A DNA stretch of 64,000 bases from Gracilimonas sp. (GCF_017641085.1 NZ_JAEPPI010000003.1:510894-574893), one strand, 5' to 3'; shown: positions 40,853-50,390, numbered from the stretch's first letter. Numbers and translations: made by a program. The notes: a model not told the origin generated them from the sequence alone.

Positions 40853-42667
40853 TTAACCGAAGCTTACAGCAGATTTTTTGGCTTGTGTCAGGTAATCAAC
40901 AACTACCCGTGTAATCACAATAGCACTAAACAATGATGCTACAATACCGGCCATCAGTGTAACTGCGAAACCTTTGATTGGCCCAACTCCAAAACTGAAG
41001 AGGATGATAGCCACAAAGAAGGTGGTTACGTTGGCATCAACAATGGCACTCATTGCGTTGGCATAACCTGCTTCAATAGATGCTTTGAGGGTTTTTCCTG
41101 TTCGTTGCTCTTCACGGATACGGTCAAATATCAGTACGTTGGCATCCACCGCCATACCGATTGTCAATACAATACCGGCAATTCCCGGCAGGGTAAGGGT
41201 GGCTTTGAATGCCGCCAGAATACCGAGGATGAAAATAATGTTGAGCAGCAGCGCGAGATCTGCAATTCCGCCACCGGTGCGGTAGTAGATAATCATAAAG
41301 ATGGCTACAATACCCAATCCAAACAGGATGGAGTTTAAACCGGCTTGAATAGATTCAGCACCAAGAGTAGCACCAACGGTACGTTCTTCAAGAATTTCCA
41401 AAGGAGCGGGCAGGGCACCTGAAAGCAGGATGTTTACCAAATCCTCGGCTTCGTCCACACCATCTAACCCGGTGATGGACGAACGACCATTGGAAATCTT
41501 GGTATTTACATTCGGGTAAGAGAATACAAATCCATCCAGAACAATAGCTACCGGCTTGCCAATGTTAGCACCGGTGATTCGCCCCCATTTACGGGCGCCT
41601 TCGCTATTCATAGTCATAGAAACTTCGGGTACGTTGGTAGCCGGGTCAAACTGTACGCTTGCGGCTTCAATTACGTCTCCGGTCAGCTCTACCTGAGTTC
41701 TTACACCAATCAGCTGGTAAAGGTCTGAACCGCCTTGTCCTTCAAGAGGATTCGCACTCCACATCATGGTGGTACTTCTTGGCATCATGCGCTGAATATC
41801 ATCAGTTGTCAAAAGGTCCATGACCCTGGCGGTATCTTCAGGAGTAGCATACCCAACGAGGTATGGACTTTGAGCCGGTACCAACACTTCCTCTAAAGGA
41901 TTGAATTGGTTTGAAGCGGCTGAATCAGCAGTATCAGCACTTGCGGTGTAGTCGTCGTAATATTCATATACGGAGTTTACAAAACCACGGAACTCCTGGG
42001 CATCAGCAGCCAGGCGGAATTCGAGTCGCGCAGTTCCTTTCAGAAGGCTGCGTACACGTTCTTTGTCTTCCACGCCGGGCAGCTCAACAACAATACGGTT
42101 GTTACCCTGCTTCACAATAGAAGGCTCGGTTACACCGTAACGGTCAACACGGGTACGAATAATTTCGATGGCCCTGTCGAGAGCGGACTGTCGCTGTGTT
42201 TTCAGGAAGGTAGCGATTTCTTCGTTGGTAGAACGACGGGTGATGTCCATTGCATCATTTCGGTAGTACCGGCTGAGACGGGCATCAGGGTCGCGAGATT
42301 CGAATTCAGCAACCATTTCGTCGATGAAATCCGTGTCGTTTTCGAGCGATCGTTCAGCAGCTACATCAATCACGTCATTCAGAAGCTGATCGGCATTTTC
42401 GCCGGCCAATTCTCTGATCAGCTGTGGCACGCCCACTTCAAGCGTTACGTGCATACCACCCTGAAGGTCAAGACCCAGGGAAAGGGTGTTGGTACGAAGA
42501 TCTTCCAGCTTTTGCTGGTTTTCTTCCTGGTACTGAGCTCGTTCAGAAGGACTGAGCTCTTCCATATAGTTTTGTTCTAATGACCATACTACTGTTGGGT
42601 AGAGGTAATAAATTGTAAGGGCCAGAAAAGCCACGATACAACCGATTTTAAATCCGTTTCCTTGCAT
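40853..42667 (-). CDS. secD: Protein translocase subunit SecD
   Basis: This 604-residue inner-membrane protein has a first transmembrane helix (residues 5-30), the LGLDLQGGMHVTLEVG motif near residue 64, a large periplasmic P1 domain, and five C-terminal helices with GMAVDANVLIFDRIREE. It forms SecDF with the next gene. The periplasmic domain is longer than in E. coli by recognised insertions. The pair lies within a uvrA-secDF-STAS block on the minus strand. Confidence 0.95.
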   Translation of the reverse strand: MQGNGFKIGCIVAFLALTIYYLYPTVVWSLEQNYMEELSPSERAQYQEENQQKLEDLRTNTLSLGLDLQGGMHVTLEVGVPQLIRELAGENADQLLNDVIDVAAERSLENDTDFIDEMVAEFESRDPDARLSRYYRNDAMDITRRSTNEEIATFLKTQRQSALDRAIEIIRTRVDRYGVTEPSIVKQGNNRIVVELPGVEDKERVRSLLKGTARLEFRLAADAQEFRGFVNSVYEYYDDYTASADTADSAASNQFNPLEEVLVPAQSPYLVGYATPEDTARVMDLLTTDDIQRMMPRSTTMMWSANPLEGQGGSDLYQLIGVRTQVELTGDVIEAASVQFDPATNVPEVSMTMNSEGARKWGRITGANIGKPVAIVLDGFVFSYPNVNTKISNGRSSITGLDGVDEAEDLVNILLSGALPAPLEILEERTVGATLGAESIQAGLNSILFGLGIVAIFMIIYYRTGGGIADLALLLNIIFILGILAAFKATLTLPGIAGIVLTIGMAVDANVLIFDRIREEQRTGKTLKASIEAGYANAMSAIVDANVTTFFVAIILFSFGVGPIKGFAVTLMAGIVASLFSAIVITRVVVDYLTQAKKSAVSFG

Positions 42668-42811
42668 GTTATTTATTATTTAGAAGTTTGAAAATTTGGG
42701 GTGATACGTGAAGAACAATAAAGTGAGCAAGTTCTTAATGCTATTTACTTTATTGCGTGATCACTTTTCACTTAAAAAGAAATGAAAAAGTTTTTAGAGA
42801 AGAGTTGGCTT
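42668..42811. repeat. Imperfect inverted repeat between the small anchored protein gene and secD
   Basis: Sequence from about 42700 to 42776 contains opposed words (GTGATACGTG... CAATAAAGT, then ACTTTATTGCGTGATCAC...) that can pair imperfectly around a 20-base loop. The GTGA/TCAC arms resemble the other tandem-repeat hairpins of this window, but the units are degenerate. It follows the small anchored protein gene on the minus strand. Confidence 0.45.
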
Positions 42812-43366
42812 CTATGGCGCACCAATTGCTGTGCCGCCGGAAAGGGGAGAGATATGAAAGTTGTACTGGCTGACAGACTGCTGCTCAAACTTTTCCCCGG
42901 CAGGAGAAAAAGTAAATGCTTGTTGTTCCGCAACCATTTTGCCATAAAAGGCTAATCCATCAACCGGTAAAACTGAATGAGGCTGAGCTTGTTTAATAAG
43001 TACAGCGTTGCCCATTCCGGAAGATGAATTCTGATAGGCAGTCCATTCTTTTAGCAGAACACGGAAAACTTCACTTTCGTCTTTGGATTGTGCATCCACG
43101 GGAAATTGAAAGTCATCTGCGTGGGCTTTCACCAAAGCCGATGCCTGACGAATCACAGATTCCAGTTCATCAGTGCCGGAGGAAAGTTCTTTGAGCTGAT
43201 CTACAACCGATGTATTGTCACCGGACTTCAAATTTGATTTCAGCCACGAGGTAAACGCGTCTTGCTCTGCATTATCACTTACCGGTTTCATGAAATAGAA
43301 AACCATTCCGGCAAGCAGCAGGCCAACGCTAAACGATCGGGTGATATGTGTTCTGAAAAAGTTCAT
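42812..43366 (-). CDS. Small membrane-anchored protein, function unknown
   Basis: This 184-residue protein has an N-terminal hydrophobic helix (residues about 11-27, SFSVGLLLAGMVFYFM) and a soluble remainder with no recognised domain. It probably faces the periplasm. It lies 63 bases downstream of uvrA and before secD, on the same strand. No homologue could be recalled, so it is left without a name. Confidence 0.65.
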   Translation of the reverse strand: MNFFRTHITRSFSVGLLLAGMVFYFMKPVSDNAEQDAFTSWLKSNLKSGDNTSVVDQLKELSSGTDELESVIRQASALVKAHADDFQFPVDAQSKDESEVFRVLLKEWTAYQNSSSGMGNAVLIKQAQPHSVLPVDGLAFYGKMVAEQQAFTFSPAGEKFEQQSVSQYNFHISPLSGGTAIGAP

Positions 43367-43429
43367 TCAGACTCAAAATATAATCAACAAATACCCCATT
43401 GTGAAAGTAAAAGTTGAAAAGAAATGAAG

Positions 43430-46267
43430 CTATGCCGGTTGTTTGCTCAATCGCTCAAATTCCTGCTTTAAAAACTGCCCCGTATAAGATTTTTCCACTT
43501 CGGCTACCTCTTCAGGAGTTCCGGTTGCGATGATCTCACCGCCTCCGGCTCCACCCTCGGGACCGAGGTCAATAATCCAGTCGGCGGCTTTGATGAGGTC
43601 GAGGTTGTGCTCAATCACCATCACCGTATTTCCTTTTTCTACAAGCTGCTGGATTACATTTACGAGCATTCGCACATCCTGGAAGTGAAGTCCGGTTGTG
43701 GGTTCGTCCATCACATACAACGTATCACCGGTTCCAACTTTGGAAAGCTCGCGAGCCAGCTTAATGCGTTGAGCCTCCCCGCCCGATAACGTGGTGGAAG
43801 ATTGGCCAAGGGTAAGATATCCCAGCCCAACATCTACCAGTGTTTCCAGTTTTCGGCTTATAGCCGGTTGGGCATCAAAAAAATCGGCTGCATCTCTGAT
43901 GGGCATTTTCAATACATCCGAGATGTTTTTGCCTTTATAATAGATTTCGAGGGTTTCCCGGTTGTAGCGTTTTCCATTGCAGGTTTCACAGGTTACATAC
44001 ACGTCGGGCAGGAAGTTCATTTCGATTTTGCGGACACCATCTCCGCCACATTCCTCACATCGTCCGCCTTTCACATTAAAAGAAAAACGCCCCTGGTCAT
44101 AGCCCCGGATTTTAGATTCGGGCAGCTCGGCAAACAACCGTCGAATGTAGTCAAACACTTTGGTATATGTGCCGGGATTGGAACGAGGTGTACGGCCAAT
44201 CGGACTCTGATCAATGGAGATGATTTTGTCAACATTGTCGATACCTTCAATGCCATCATAAGTCAGTGGCACGGTTTTCGACTTGTAGAAATAATTGGAA
44301 AGAATCGGTACCAGTGTTTGGTTGATCAGTGAACTTTTTCCACTTCCGCTAACACCTGTAACACAAATGAATTTGCCCAGAGGAACTTCCAGATCCTGAT
44401 TTTTAAGGTTATGTCCGCGGGCATTGGTCACTTTGATAGATTTTTCGTTTCCTTCACGCCTTGTTTCCGGCATTTCAATGACTTCTTCATCGTTCAGGAA
44501 TTTGGCTGTACTGGATTCGGGATCGAGTTCATCCGGTTTGCCGGCCGTTACAATGTGTCCGCCATTAACCCCGGCTCCCGGACCAAGATCAGCTACAAAA
44601 TCAGCATGTTCTATGGTTTCCCGGTCGTGTTCTACAACAATCACGCTGTTTCCAAGATCGCGAAGGGTTTCTAATGATTTTATCAGTTTGATGTTGTCGC
44701 GCTGGTGAAGACCGATGCTTGGCTCGTCGAGAATATAAAGTACACCCACCAATTGGGTTCCGATTTGTGTTGCAAGCCTGATGCGCTGAGCCTCACCGCC
44801 ACTCAGAGTTTGTGCTTCCCGGTCAAGGCTGAGGTAACTCAACCCTACATTCAGCAGGAAGTCGAGCCGGTCACGAATTTCTTTTAGCACCTGATTTCCG
44901 ATAATCTGCTGACGTTCATTCAGGTTAATTCCATACAAGGTATCGCGCAGTTCCTGAATATCTTTTTGCACGAGATCGTGAATGGTATGGCCGTCAATTT
45001 TATAGGAAAGAGCTTCTTTGTTGAGCCGGCCGCCATCACATTCCGGACAAGTCACCTTATCCATAAAGGCTTTGGCTTTGTCGCGCTGTTTGTTGGATTT
45101 ACTATTGTGATACTGATCGATGATGGTATTTCGTAAGCCTTCAAACTTGTGCTTATAGGTCACCGAGTTATCCTTGAAATCGTAGCTGACAGAGAATTTC
45201 TTATCTCCGCTGCCATTCATGAGGATATCGATCAGCTCTTCAGGGTAATCCTTGATGGGGGTTTCAAAGTCCAGACCAAAAGAATCGAGAATGGCTTTCA
45301 GCTGCTTGAATACAAAAATATCGCGGGGAGCACCCAGGAAACGAATTCCGCCATCGGCAATGCTTTGGTCTTTATTGGGAACGAGTAAATCCCAGCTTAC
45401 ATCATACGTATATCCAAGTCCTTCACATTCTTTACAATTTCCGTAGGGGGAGTTGAAGGAAAACAGGTTCGGAGCGGGATCTTCATAAGCGAGTCCGCTT
45501 TCAGGATCGAATAGTTTCTGGGAGAACAGCCGGTCTGTAGTTTCGTCACCTTCTTTGATGGCAAGAATCACATTTCCATCGGCCATTTCCAGCGCCAACC
45601 GAATACTGTCAGCAATGCGTTTCTCACTTTTTTCTGAAATCACGAACCGGTCAACCACAATCTCAATATTATGAGTTTTATAACGATCCAGCTTCATGTC
45701 ATCTTCCAGATCTTTAAACTCACCGTCAATTCGGGCTTGTACAAAACCCTGTTTAATGGTTTGCTCAAATAATTCGCGATAGTGCCCTTTTCTACCACGT
45801 ACCACCGGGGCCAAACAATATGCTTTGGTTCCTTCCGGCATATCCATCACAGCCTGCACCACCTGGTCGGCCGACTGTTTTTTCATCTCATTCCCGGTTT
45901 TGTAAGAATAGGGAATACCAACGCGGGCGTAGAGCAGGCGGAGGAAGTCATAAATTTCAGTGACAGTACCAACGGTAGAGCGTGGATTTCGATTGGTGGT
46001 TTTTTGATCGATGGAAATAACGGGAGAGAGGCCGTCAATAAAATCTACGGCAGGGCGTTCCATCATCCCCAAAAACTGGCGGGCATAGGCGGAAAGAGAT
46101 TCCAAAAACCGTCGCTGGCCTTCAGCATAAATAGTGTCAAAAGCCAGTGATGATTTCCCCGAACCGGAAAGTCCGGTAATCACGACCAACTGATCGCGGG
46201 GGATGTCGATGTCAATATTTTTGAGGTTGTGTTCGCGGGCGCCGCGTACTACAATGTTATGTTGCAA
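43430..46267 (-). CDS. uvrA: Excinuclease ABC subunit UvrA
   Basis: This 945-residue protein is the damage-recognition ATPase of nucleotide excision repair. It has two ABC cassettes, with Walker A GLSGSGKSS at 32-40 and GVSGSGKSS near residue 645, two LSGGEAQRI signatures, and zinc fingers (CKECEGLG...CPECDGGR; CEECGGDG...CETCNGKR). Length and order are complete. No uvrB or uvrC is in the window. Confidence 0.97.
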   Translation of the reverse strand: MQHNIVVRGAREHNLKNIDIDIPRDQLVVITGLSGSGKSSLAFDTIYAEGQRRFLESLSAYARQFLGMMERPAVDFIDGLSPVISIDQKTTNRNPRSTVGTVTEIYDFLRLLYARVGIPYSYKTGNEMKKQSADQVVQAVMDMPEGTKAYCLAPVVRGRKGHYRELFEQTIKQGFVQARIDGEFKDLEDDMKLDRYKTHNIEIVVDRFVISEKSEKRIADSIRLALEMADGNVILAIKEGDETTDRLFSQKLFDPESGLAYEDPAPNLFSFNSPYGNCKECEGLGYTYDVSWDLLVPNKDQSIADGGIRFLGAPRDIFVFKQLKAILDSFGLDFETPIKDYPEELIDILMNGSGDKKFSVSYDFKDNSVTYKHKFEGLRNTIIDQYHNSKSNKQRDKAKAFMDKVTCPECDGGRLNKEALSYKIDGHTIHDLVQKDIQELRDTLYGINLNERQQIIGNQVLKEIRDRLDFLLNVGLSYLSLDREAQTLSGGEAQRIRLATQIGTQLVGVLYILDEPSIGLHQRDNIKLIKSLETLRDLGNSVIVVEHDRETIEHADFVADLGPGAGVNGGHIVTAGKPDELDPESSTAKFLNDEEVIEMPETRREGNEKSIKVTNARGHNLKNQDLEVPLGKFICVTGVSGSGKSSLINQTLVPILSNYFYKSKTVPLTYDGIEGIDNVDKIISIDQSPIGRTPRSNPGTYTKVFDYIRRLFAELPESKIRGYDQGRFSFNVKGGRCEECGGDGVRKIEMNFLPDVYVTCETCNGKRYNRETLEIYYKGKNISDVLKMPIRDAADFFDAQPAISRKLETLVDVGLGYLTLGQSSTTLSGGEAQRIKLARELSKVGTGDTLYVMDEPTTGLHFQDVRMLVNVIQQLVEKGNTVMVIEHNLDLIKAADWIIDLGPEGGAGGGEIIATGTPEEVAEVEKSYTGQFLKQEFERLSKQPA

Positions 46268-46420
46268 AGTCTCTCGTGTTTTTAAAATTCAGAACTTTGA
46301 AAAATACAAAACAGAGCCCGGAATTCCTTCATTCCTTTTTTAGAAAGATTTGAATGCAAGGTGAAGACTGATAAGGAAATGGAATTTGATGGGTGAATTT
46401 TACTAATTGCGATAAATCAA

Positions 46421-46771
46421 ATGAGCATGGAAGAATAAAACCTATCAGCCACCGAAATCACCCCCGAAAAAGCAGCCAAACGTTTAAAAGAAACGGATAA
46501 GGAATTCATTAAACTGTTCGGGCATGGAAGTCTTGAAGTGGAGTATTATAAGCCCGATCAGACAGACAAACAGCAACCGCATGAACAGGATGAAATTTAT
46601 GTGGTGATATCCGGCTCCGGCTTTTTTGTAAATGGAGATAAAAGATATCCTTTTGAAGCCGGACAGGTATTATTTGTGCCGGCCGGAGAGGTGCACCGGT
46701 TTGAAGATTTTACGGAAGACTTTGCCACCTGGGTATTTTTCTACGGTCCTAAAGGAGGAGAAAAGGCGTAG
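46421..46771 (+). pseudogene. Cupin gene with a stop at codon 6
   Basis: From ATG 46421 the frame reads MSMEE, then TAA at 46436-46438, then continues without further stops for 111 codons to the stop ending at 46771 (NLSATEITPEKAAKRLKE onward). The later part is a cupin beta-barrel (GHGSLEVEYYKPDQ, QPHEQDEIYVVISGSG, FVPAGEVHRF). Sequence upstream of the only in-frame standard start (GTG 46538) looks like genuine coding sequence, including a conserved first strand. A single C-to-T change (CAA to TAA) would explain it. Alternatively a rare start codon (ATC or ATT) or the shorter GTG form (77 residues) is used. Confidence 0.65.
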
Positions 46772-46772
46772 A

Positions 46773-48077
46773 TTATTCGTCGTTATCTTCCCCGGCAGTC
46801 CTGATTAGACTATTGTACTCTCTGATAAATAGCCGGTTCGGAAATATACCTTCAGCATCTTCAGATAATTCGGGTTTAATTCTCTTCACAAAATACATCT
46901 TCAGGTTGCCGATGTACTTGGTTTCAATTTCTCCGCGCGATTCACACTCAAAGAAATCTTTAACCCGCTCGTAAGTAGATTCAGAGATATTGATGGAGTT
47001 TTCTCTGGAATGTTCTTCCAATCGGGATGCCACATTTACGGTTTCTCCCCAGATGTCGTAAGCAAAGCGGGTCTTTCCAATCACCCCAACTACTACTTTT
47101 CCGGTGTGAATACCAATGCGTACCGGGAGGTATGGAGTGCCCGATTGATTTTTATCTCCAAAGGATTGAACAAAATCCCTGATTTTAAGAGCTGTAAGGA
47201 TGGTATCGATGGGGTGCGACTGGTTACGCTCAGGGATTCCCCCAGCAGCCATGTAGCTGTCGCCAATGGTTTTTATCTTAATCAGATTGTGTTGCCGGGT
47301 GTATTCGTCAAACCGGTCGAAGTAAAACGAAAGGCTTTCGATGAGTTTTTCCGGGCTGAGTTCGGGGACTACCTTTGTAAATCCTTCAAAGTCCGTAAAC
47401 ATGATGGTGGTATCATGGTACCGCTCGGGGGTTACGGTTCCATAAGCCAGCAGGTTCTCCGCAATCTTTTCCGGGAAAATGTTATGGATCAGTTCCTCAT
47501 GTTCATTTTTGGTAAGCTCAAGCTCTTTATTGGCGGCGTTTAACCCGCTTTGCATTCTGCTCAGCTGATTATTTTGAGCAAGGGTATTCTTATAAGTGGA
47601 AATCAACAGATTAACCAGGTACGAATAATCGGCTTTGATCTCATACTCTTTGCCCTCAATTTCCACTTTTACCGTATCATCTTCCTTTACCGGAGGAGGG
47701 GGATTCAGCATCAACTCATCGATCTTACTGTAAAGGGTTTCGTCATCAAATGGCTTGGTGAGGTAATTATCTGCACCGGCTTCAATTCCCTTCATAATGT
47801 GTTCGGTGGTCACCATAGAAGTAACCAGAATAATCGGGATTTTATTAAGCCGGGTATCTTTCTTGATATGCTCACAAAGTTCGAACCCATCCATAATCGG
47901 CATATCTACATCACTGAGGATGAGATCCGGATATTCTGTTCGGGTTAATTCGAGGGCATCTTCGCCATTCTGAGCGGTTAACACCTCGTACCCTTTTTGA
48001 ATTAATTTATGCCTCGTAAGTGTTACTAATGCCGGATGGTCGTCAACCACCAAAATCCGCAATTTCGTTTCTAACAT
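46773..48077 (-). CDS. Response regulator with adenylate cyclase domain
   Basis: This 434-residue protein has an N-terminal receiver domain (D12, D13, phosphoacceptor D56, K108). A linker of about 100 residues, with a predicted coiled coil near 165-195, follows, then a class III cyclase domain from residue 224. Metal aspartates D229 (FTDFEGF) and D273 (GDS), K269 and D341 for adenine choice, and N348 and R352 are all in place, so cAMP is the expected product. No histidine kinase or CRP-type effector gene is adjacent. It is a phosphorylation-controlled cyclase; the signal is unknown. Confidence 0.92.
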   Translation of the reverse strand: MLETKLRILVVDDHPALVTLTRHKLIQKGYEVLTAQNGEDALELTRTEYPDLILSDVDMPIMDGFELCEHIKKDTRLNKIPIILVTSMVTTEHIMKGIEAGADNYLTKPFDDETLYSKIDELMLNPPPPVKEDDTVKVEIEGKEYEIKADYSYLVNLLISTYKNTLAQNNQLSRMQSGLNAANKELELTKNEHEELIHNIFPEKIAENLLAYGTVTPERYHDTTIMFTDFEGFTKVVPELSPEKLIESLSFYFDRFDEYTRQHNLIKIKTIGDSYMAAGGIPERNQSHPIDTILTALKIRDFVQSFGDKNQSGTPYLPVRIGIHTGKVVVGVIGKTRFAYDIWGETVNVASRLEEHSRENSINISESTYERVKDFFECESRGEIETKYIGNLKMYFVKRIKPELSEDAEGIFPNRLFIREYNSLIRTAGEDNDE

Positions 48078-48201
48078 AATCTGTCTTTAAGAATTCGCTG
48101 GTAATATATTTGATTAGGCAAAACAATGTGTGTGAGAATTTTTTAAGCATTAACCCCAAAAAACCGATAGTTTACCTGTTCATTCAACAAAAATTGTACG
48201 C

Positions 48202-49560
48202 ATGCAAGAAGTAGCACATAAAAATTGGTCGCCAACATCGTGGAAAGATAAACCGGTAAAGCAACTGCCGGAATATCCCGATCAGGAGCGACTGGATAAA
48301 AGTTTTGAAACCCTAAAATCTCTGCCACCGCTTGTCACTTCATGGGAAATTGAAGCCCTGAAGGATAAGCTGGCCAATGTTGCGGCAGGAAAAGCATTTC
48401 TTTTACAGGGTGGAGACTGTGCCGAGAGTTTTGACGCTACAAAAGCACCCAAAATTGTGAACATGGTGAAGGTGCTGCTGCAAACCAGCTTCATTCTGAT
48501 TCACGAGATGGGCGTACCCGTGTTGAGAGTTGGCCGGATTGCCGGGCAGTATGCCAAGCCACGCTCCAATGATTTTGAAATGGTGAATGGGGAAGAGATT
48601 CATAATTACCGCGGAGATCTTATCAATGGCTATGAGTCTGAGTCCGGAATTCGCATGCCCGATCCACAGCGACTGTTGGAAGGCTATCACAAAGCCGGTT
48701 TAACGCTGAATTTCTTGCGAGCTTTGGCAGATGAAGGTTTTGCCGATTTGCATCATCCCGAACAATGGGAACTCGATTTTATGCAGAACAACGAATATTA
48801 CGCCGAATACGAGGATATGGTGAACTCCATAACCAAAGCCGTGCGTTTTGTTGAGTCTATTGCACCGGATACGTTCTCAACACTACAAAAAGTAGACTTC
48901 TATACTTCACACGAAGCGCTGAACTTGTATTACGATTCAGCCCAAACCCGACCTGTTCCGCGTAAAAAAGGATATTTTAACCTGAGTGCACATATGGTGT
49001 GGCTGGGTAATCGAACCCGTGACCTGGACGGGGCACATGTTGAGTACTTTAAGGGGATCAATAATCCGGTGGGCATTAAATTAGGGCCTCCTTATGAAAT
49101 TGATGAAACGATGAAGCTGATAGAAACGCTGAATCCTAATCATGAGGCAGGTAAAATTGTGCTCATCACCCGTTTCGGAAAAGACATCGTTGAAAAGGAA
49201 CTACCTAAACTGATACAAGCCGTTCGTCGGGAAGGATTCCCGGTTGTTTGGAGTTCAGACCCCATGCACGGAAATACATTCAGCACCGATGGCGGCATTA
49301 AGACCCGAAACTTTGATGATATATTAAGTGAAGTTCAGTCATCATTTGCTATACATCGGTCGGAGGGGAGTTACCTCGGCGGTGTTCACCTTGAGCTTAC
49401 CGGTGATAATGTGACCGAATGTGTGGGTGGCGCCAAAGGCTTGGGTGAAAAAGAACTTCAGCATAATTATGAGACTTTCTGTGATCCGCGACTCAATTAC
49501 GAACAGAGCCTCGAAATGGCCTTTCTCGTAGCCCGCGAGTGGAAGAAGAGTTATTCTTAG
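48202..49560 (+). CDS. 3-deoxy-7-phosphoheptulonate synthase, class II
   Basis: This 452-residue enzyme condenses PEP and erythrose-4-phosphate, the first step of the shikimate pathway. It is of the plant/Mycobacterium class II type: LLQGGDCAESF near residue 74, RVGRIAGQYAKPRS near residue 112, and SDPMHGNTF near residue 353. It is transcribed divergently from the cyclase gene. A tandem-repeat hairpin begins two bases past its stop. Confidence 0.95.
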   Translation: MQEVAHKNWSPTSWKDKPVKQLPEYPDQERLDKSFETLKSLPPLVTSWEIEALKDKLANVAAGKAFLLQGGDCAESFDATKAPKIVNMVKVLLQTSFILIHEMGVPVLRVGRIAGQYAKPRSNDFEMVNGEEIHNYRGDLINGYESESGIRMPDPQRLLEGYHKAGLTLNFLRALADEGFADLHHPEQWELDFMQNNEYYAEYEDMVNSITKAVRFVESIAPDTFSTLQKVDFYTSHEALNLYYDSAQTRPVPRKKGYFNLSAHMVWLGNRTRDLDGAHVEYFKGINNPVGIKLGPPYEIDETMKLIETLNPNHEAGKIVLITRFGKDIVEKELPKLIQAVRREGFPVVWSSDPMHGNTFSTDGGIKTRNFDDILSEVQSSFAIHRSEGSYLGGVHLELTGDNVTECVGGAKGLGEKELQHNYETFCDPRLNYEQSLEMAFLVAREWKKSYS

Positions 49561-49561
49561 A

Positions 49562-49732
49562 GGTGTTAGGGGATAGGGATTAGGGATTAGGGATTAGGTG
49601 TTAGGTGTTAGTTAGTCACTCAGCGTAAGCGAAGAATCTTAGCTTTATTTAGATACCAAGTATTAAGGGCAAAGATCTTTCGCTTCCGCTCAAGATGACC
49701 CTAACACCTAACACCTAATCCCTAAAACCTAA
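49562..49732. repeat. Nested inverted tandem repeats after the DAHP synthase gene
   Basis: The left arm (49562-49612) holds 7-base words GGGATTA and GTGTTAG in tandem; the right arm (49699-49732) holds their complement (CTAACAC, TAATCCC). An inner stem pairs about 49616-49640 (TCAGCGTAAGCGAAG...) with 49671-49698. The whole can form a hairpin of about 170 nt beginning two bases after the stop codon. Confidence 0.8.
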
Positions 49733-49872
49733 GCTCCCCCTCTGTCAATTTTGTCTGGAGTCTGTCATAGTTGAAACGGCTTCACTGTCAACCTTTCTAT
49801 TTTATAGATTCTGTCTGAAATTTCATCAGTATCGTTTGCCCGTCTGTCAGCATATCCCTTTGCTGATTCTGT
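49733..49872 (+). promoter_or_regulatory. Repeated CTGTC words upstream of hsp20
   Basis: The 140 bases before the -24/-12 promoter contain CTGTC at 49742, 49762, 49785, 49811 and 49844, mostly followed by A. Spacing is about 20-33 bases. Such clustered repeats upstream of a -24/-12 promoter could be activator sites. Two similar words (52388, 52460) occur upstream of clpB. No regulator is assigned. Confidence 0.35.
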
Positions 49873-49888
49873 TGGCATATGCCTTGCA
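49873..49888 (+). promoter_or_regulatory. Sigma-54 (-24/-12) promoter candidate for hsp20
   Basis: The 16 bases TGGCATATGCCTTGCA match the TGGCAYRNNNNTTGCW consensus at every fixed position, with the required GG-to-GC spacing. A start site about 12 bases downstream would leave a leader of about 40 bases to the hsp20 ATG at 49940. The match overlaps a perfect GGCATATGCC palindrome, so a different regulator site is possible. Confidence 0.55.
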
Positions 49889-49939
49889 TTAGTTGAAATG
49901 AATTAATGAAAAAACGAAAACTTAAATGCGAGGTTAATT

Positions 49940-50368
49940 ATGGCACTTGTTAATTACACCCGACCCAATGTTGATCTTCACTCAAAAAGATTCAGCGATA
50001 TCTTAGATGAGTTTTTCAATGAATCACTGAATTACAGAAACGATTCGTTCATGCCTTCAGTAGATATTTCTGAAACTGAAAATCAGTTCGATGTTTCAGT
50101 TTCGCTACCCGGTATGAATAAAGAAGATATTAACGTTGATCTCGACAACGGACACCTTACAATAAGCGGTGAGCGTAAACTCGAGAGCGAAGGAAGCGGT
50201 AAAAACTTTCACAGGGTAGAATCAAGTTATGGCTCATTCAGCCGTTCTTTCCAGCTACCCGACAGTATTGATGAAGAAAGTATTACTGCGAAATATGAAA
50301 ATGGTATTCTGAATATCACCATTGCCAAAAGCGAAGAAAAGGTTAAGAAGAAGATCGAGATTTCATAA
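49940..50368 (+). CDS. Hsp20/alpha-crystallin small heat-shock protein
   Basis: This 142-residue chaperone holds unfolded proteins in a refoldable state. The alpha-crystallin domain spans about residues 40-130, with SLPGMNKEDINVDLDNGHL and ENGILNITIAK, which includes the C-terminal strand motif. It is the first gene of a stress cluster with htrA and clpB. It has a -24/-12 promoter candidate and its own terminator. Confidence 0.93.
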   Translation: MALVNYTRPNVDLHSKRFSDILDEFFNESLNYRNDSFMPSVDISETENQFDVSVSLPGMNKEDINVDLDNGHLTISGERKLESEGSGKNFHRVESSYGSFSRSFQLPDSIDEESITAKYENGILNITIAKSEEKVKKKIEIS

Positions 50369-50390
50369 ATCTGATCCATTAGGTTAAGGG

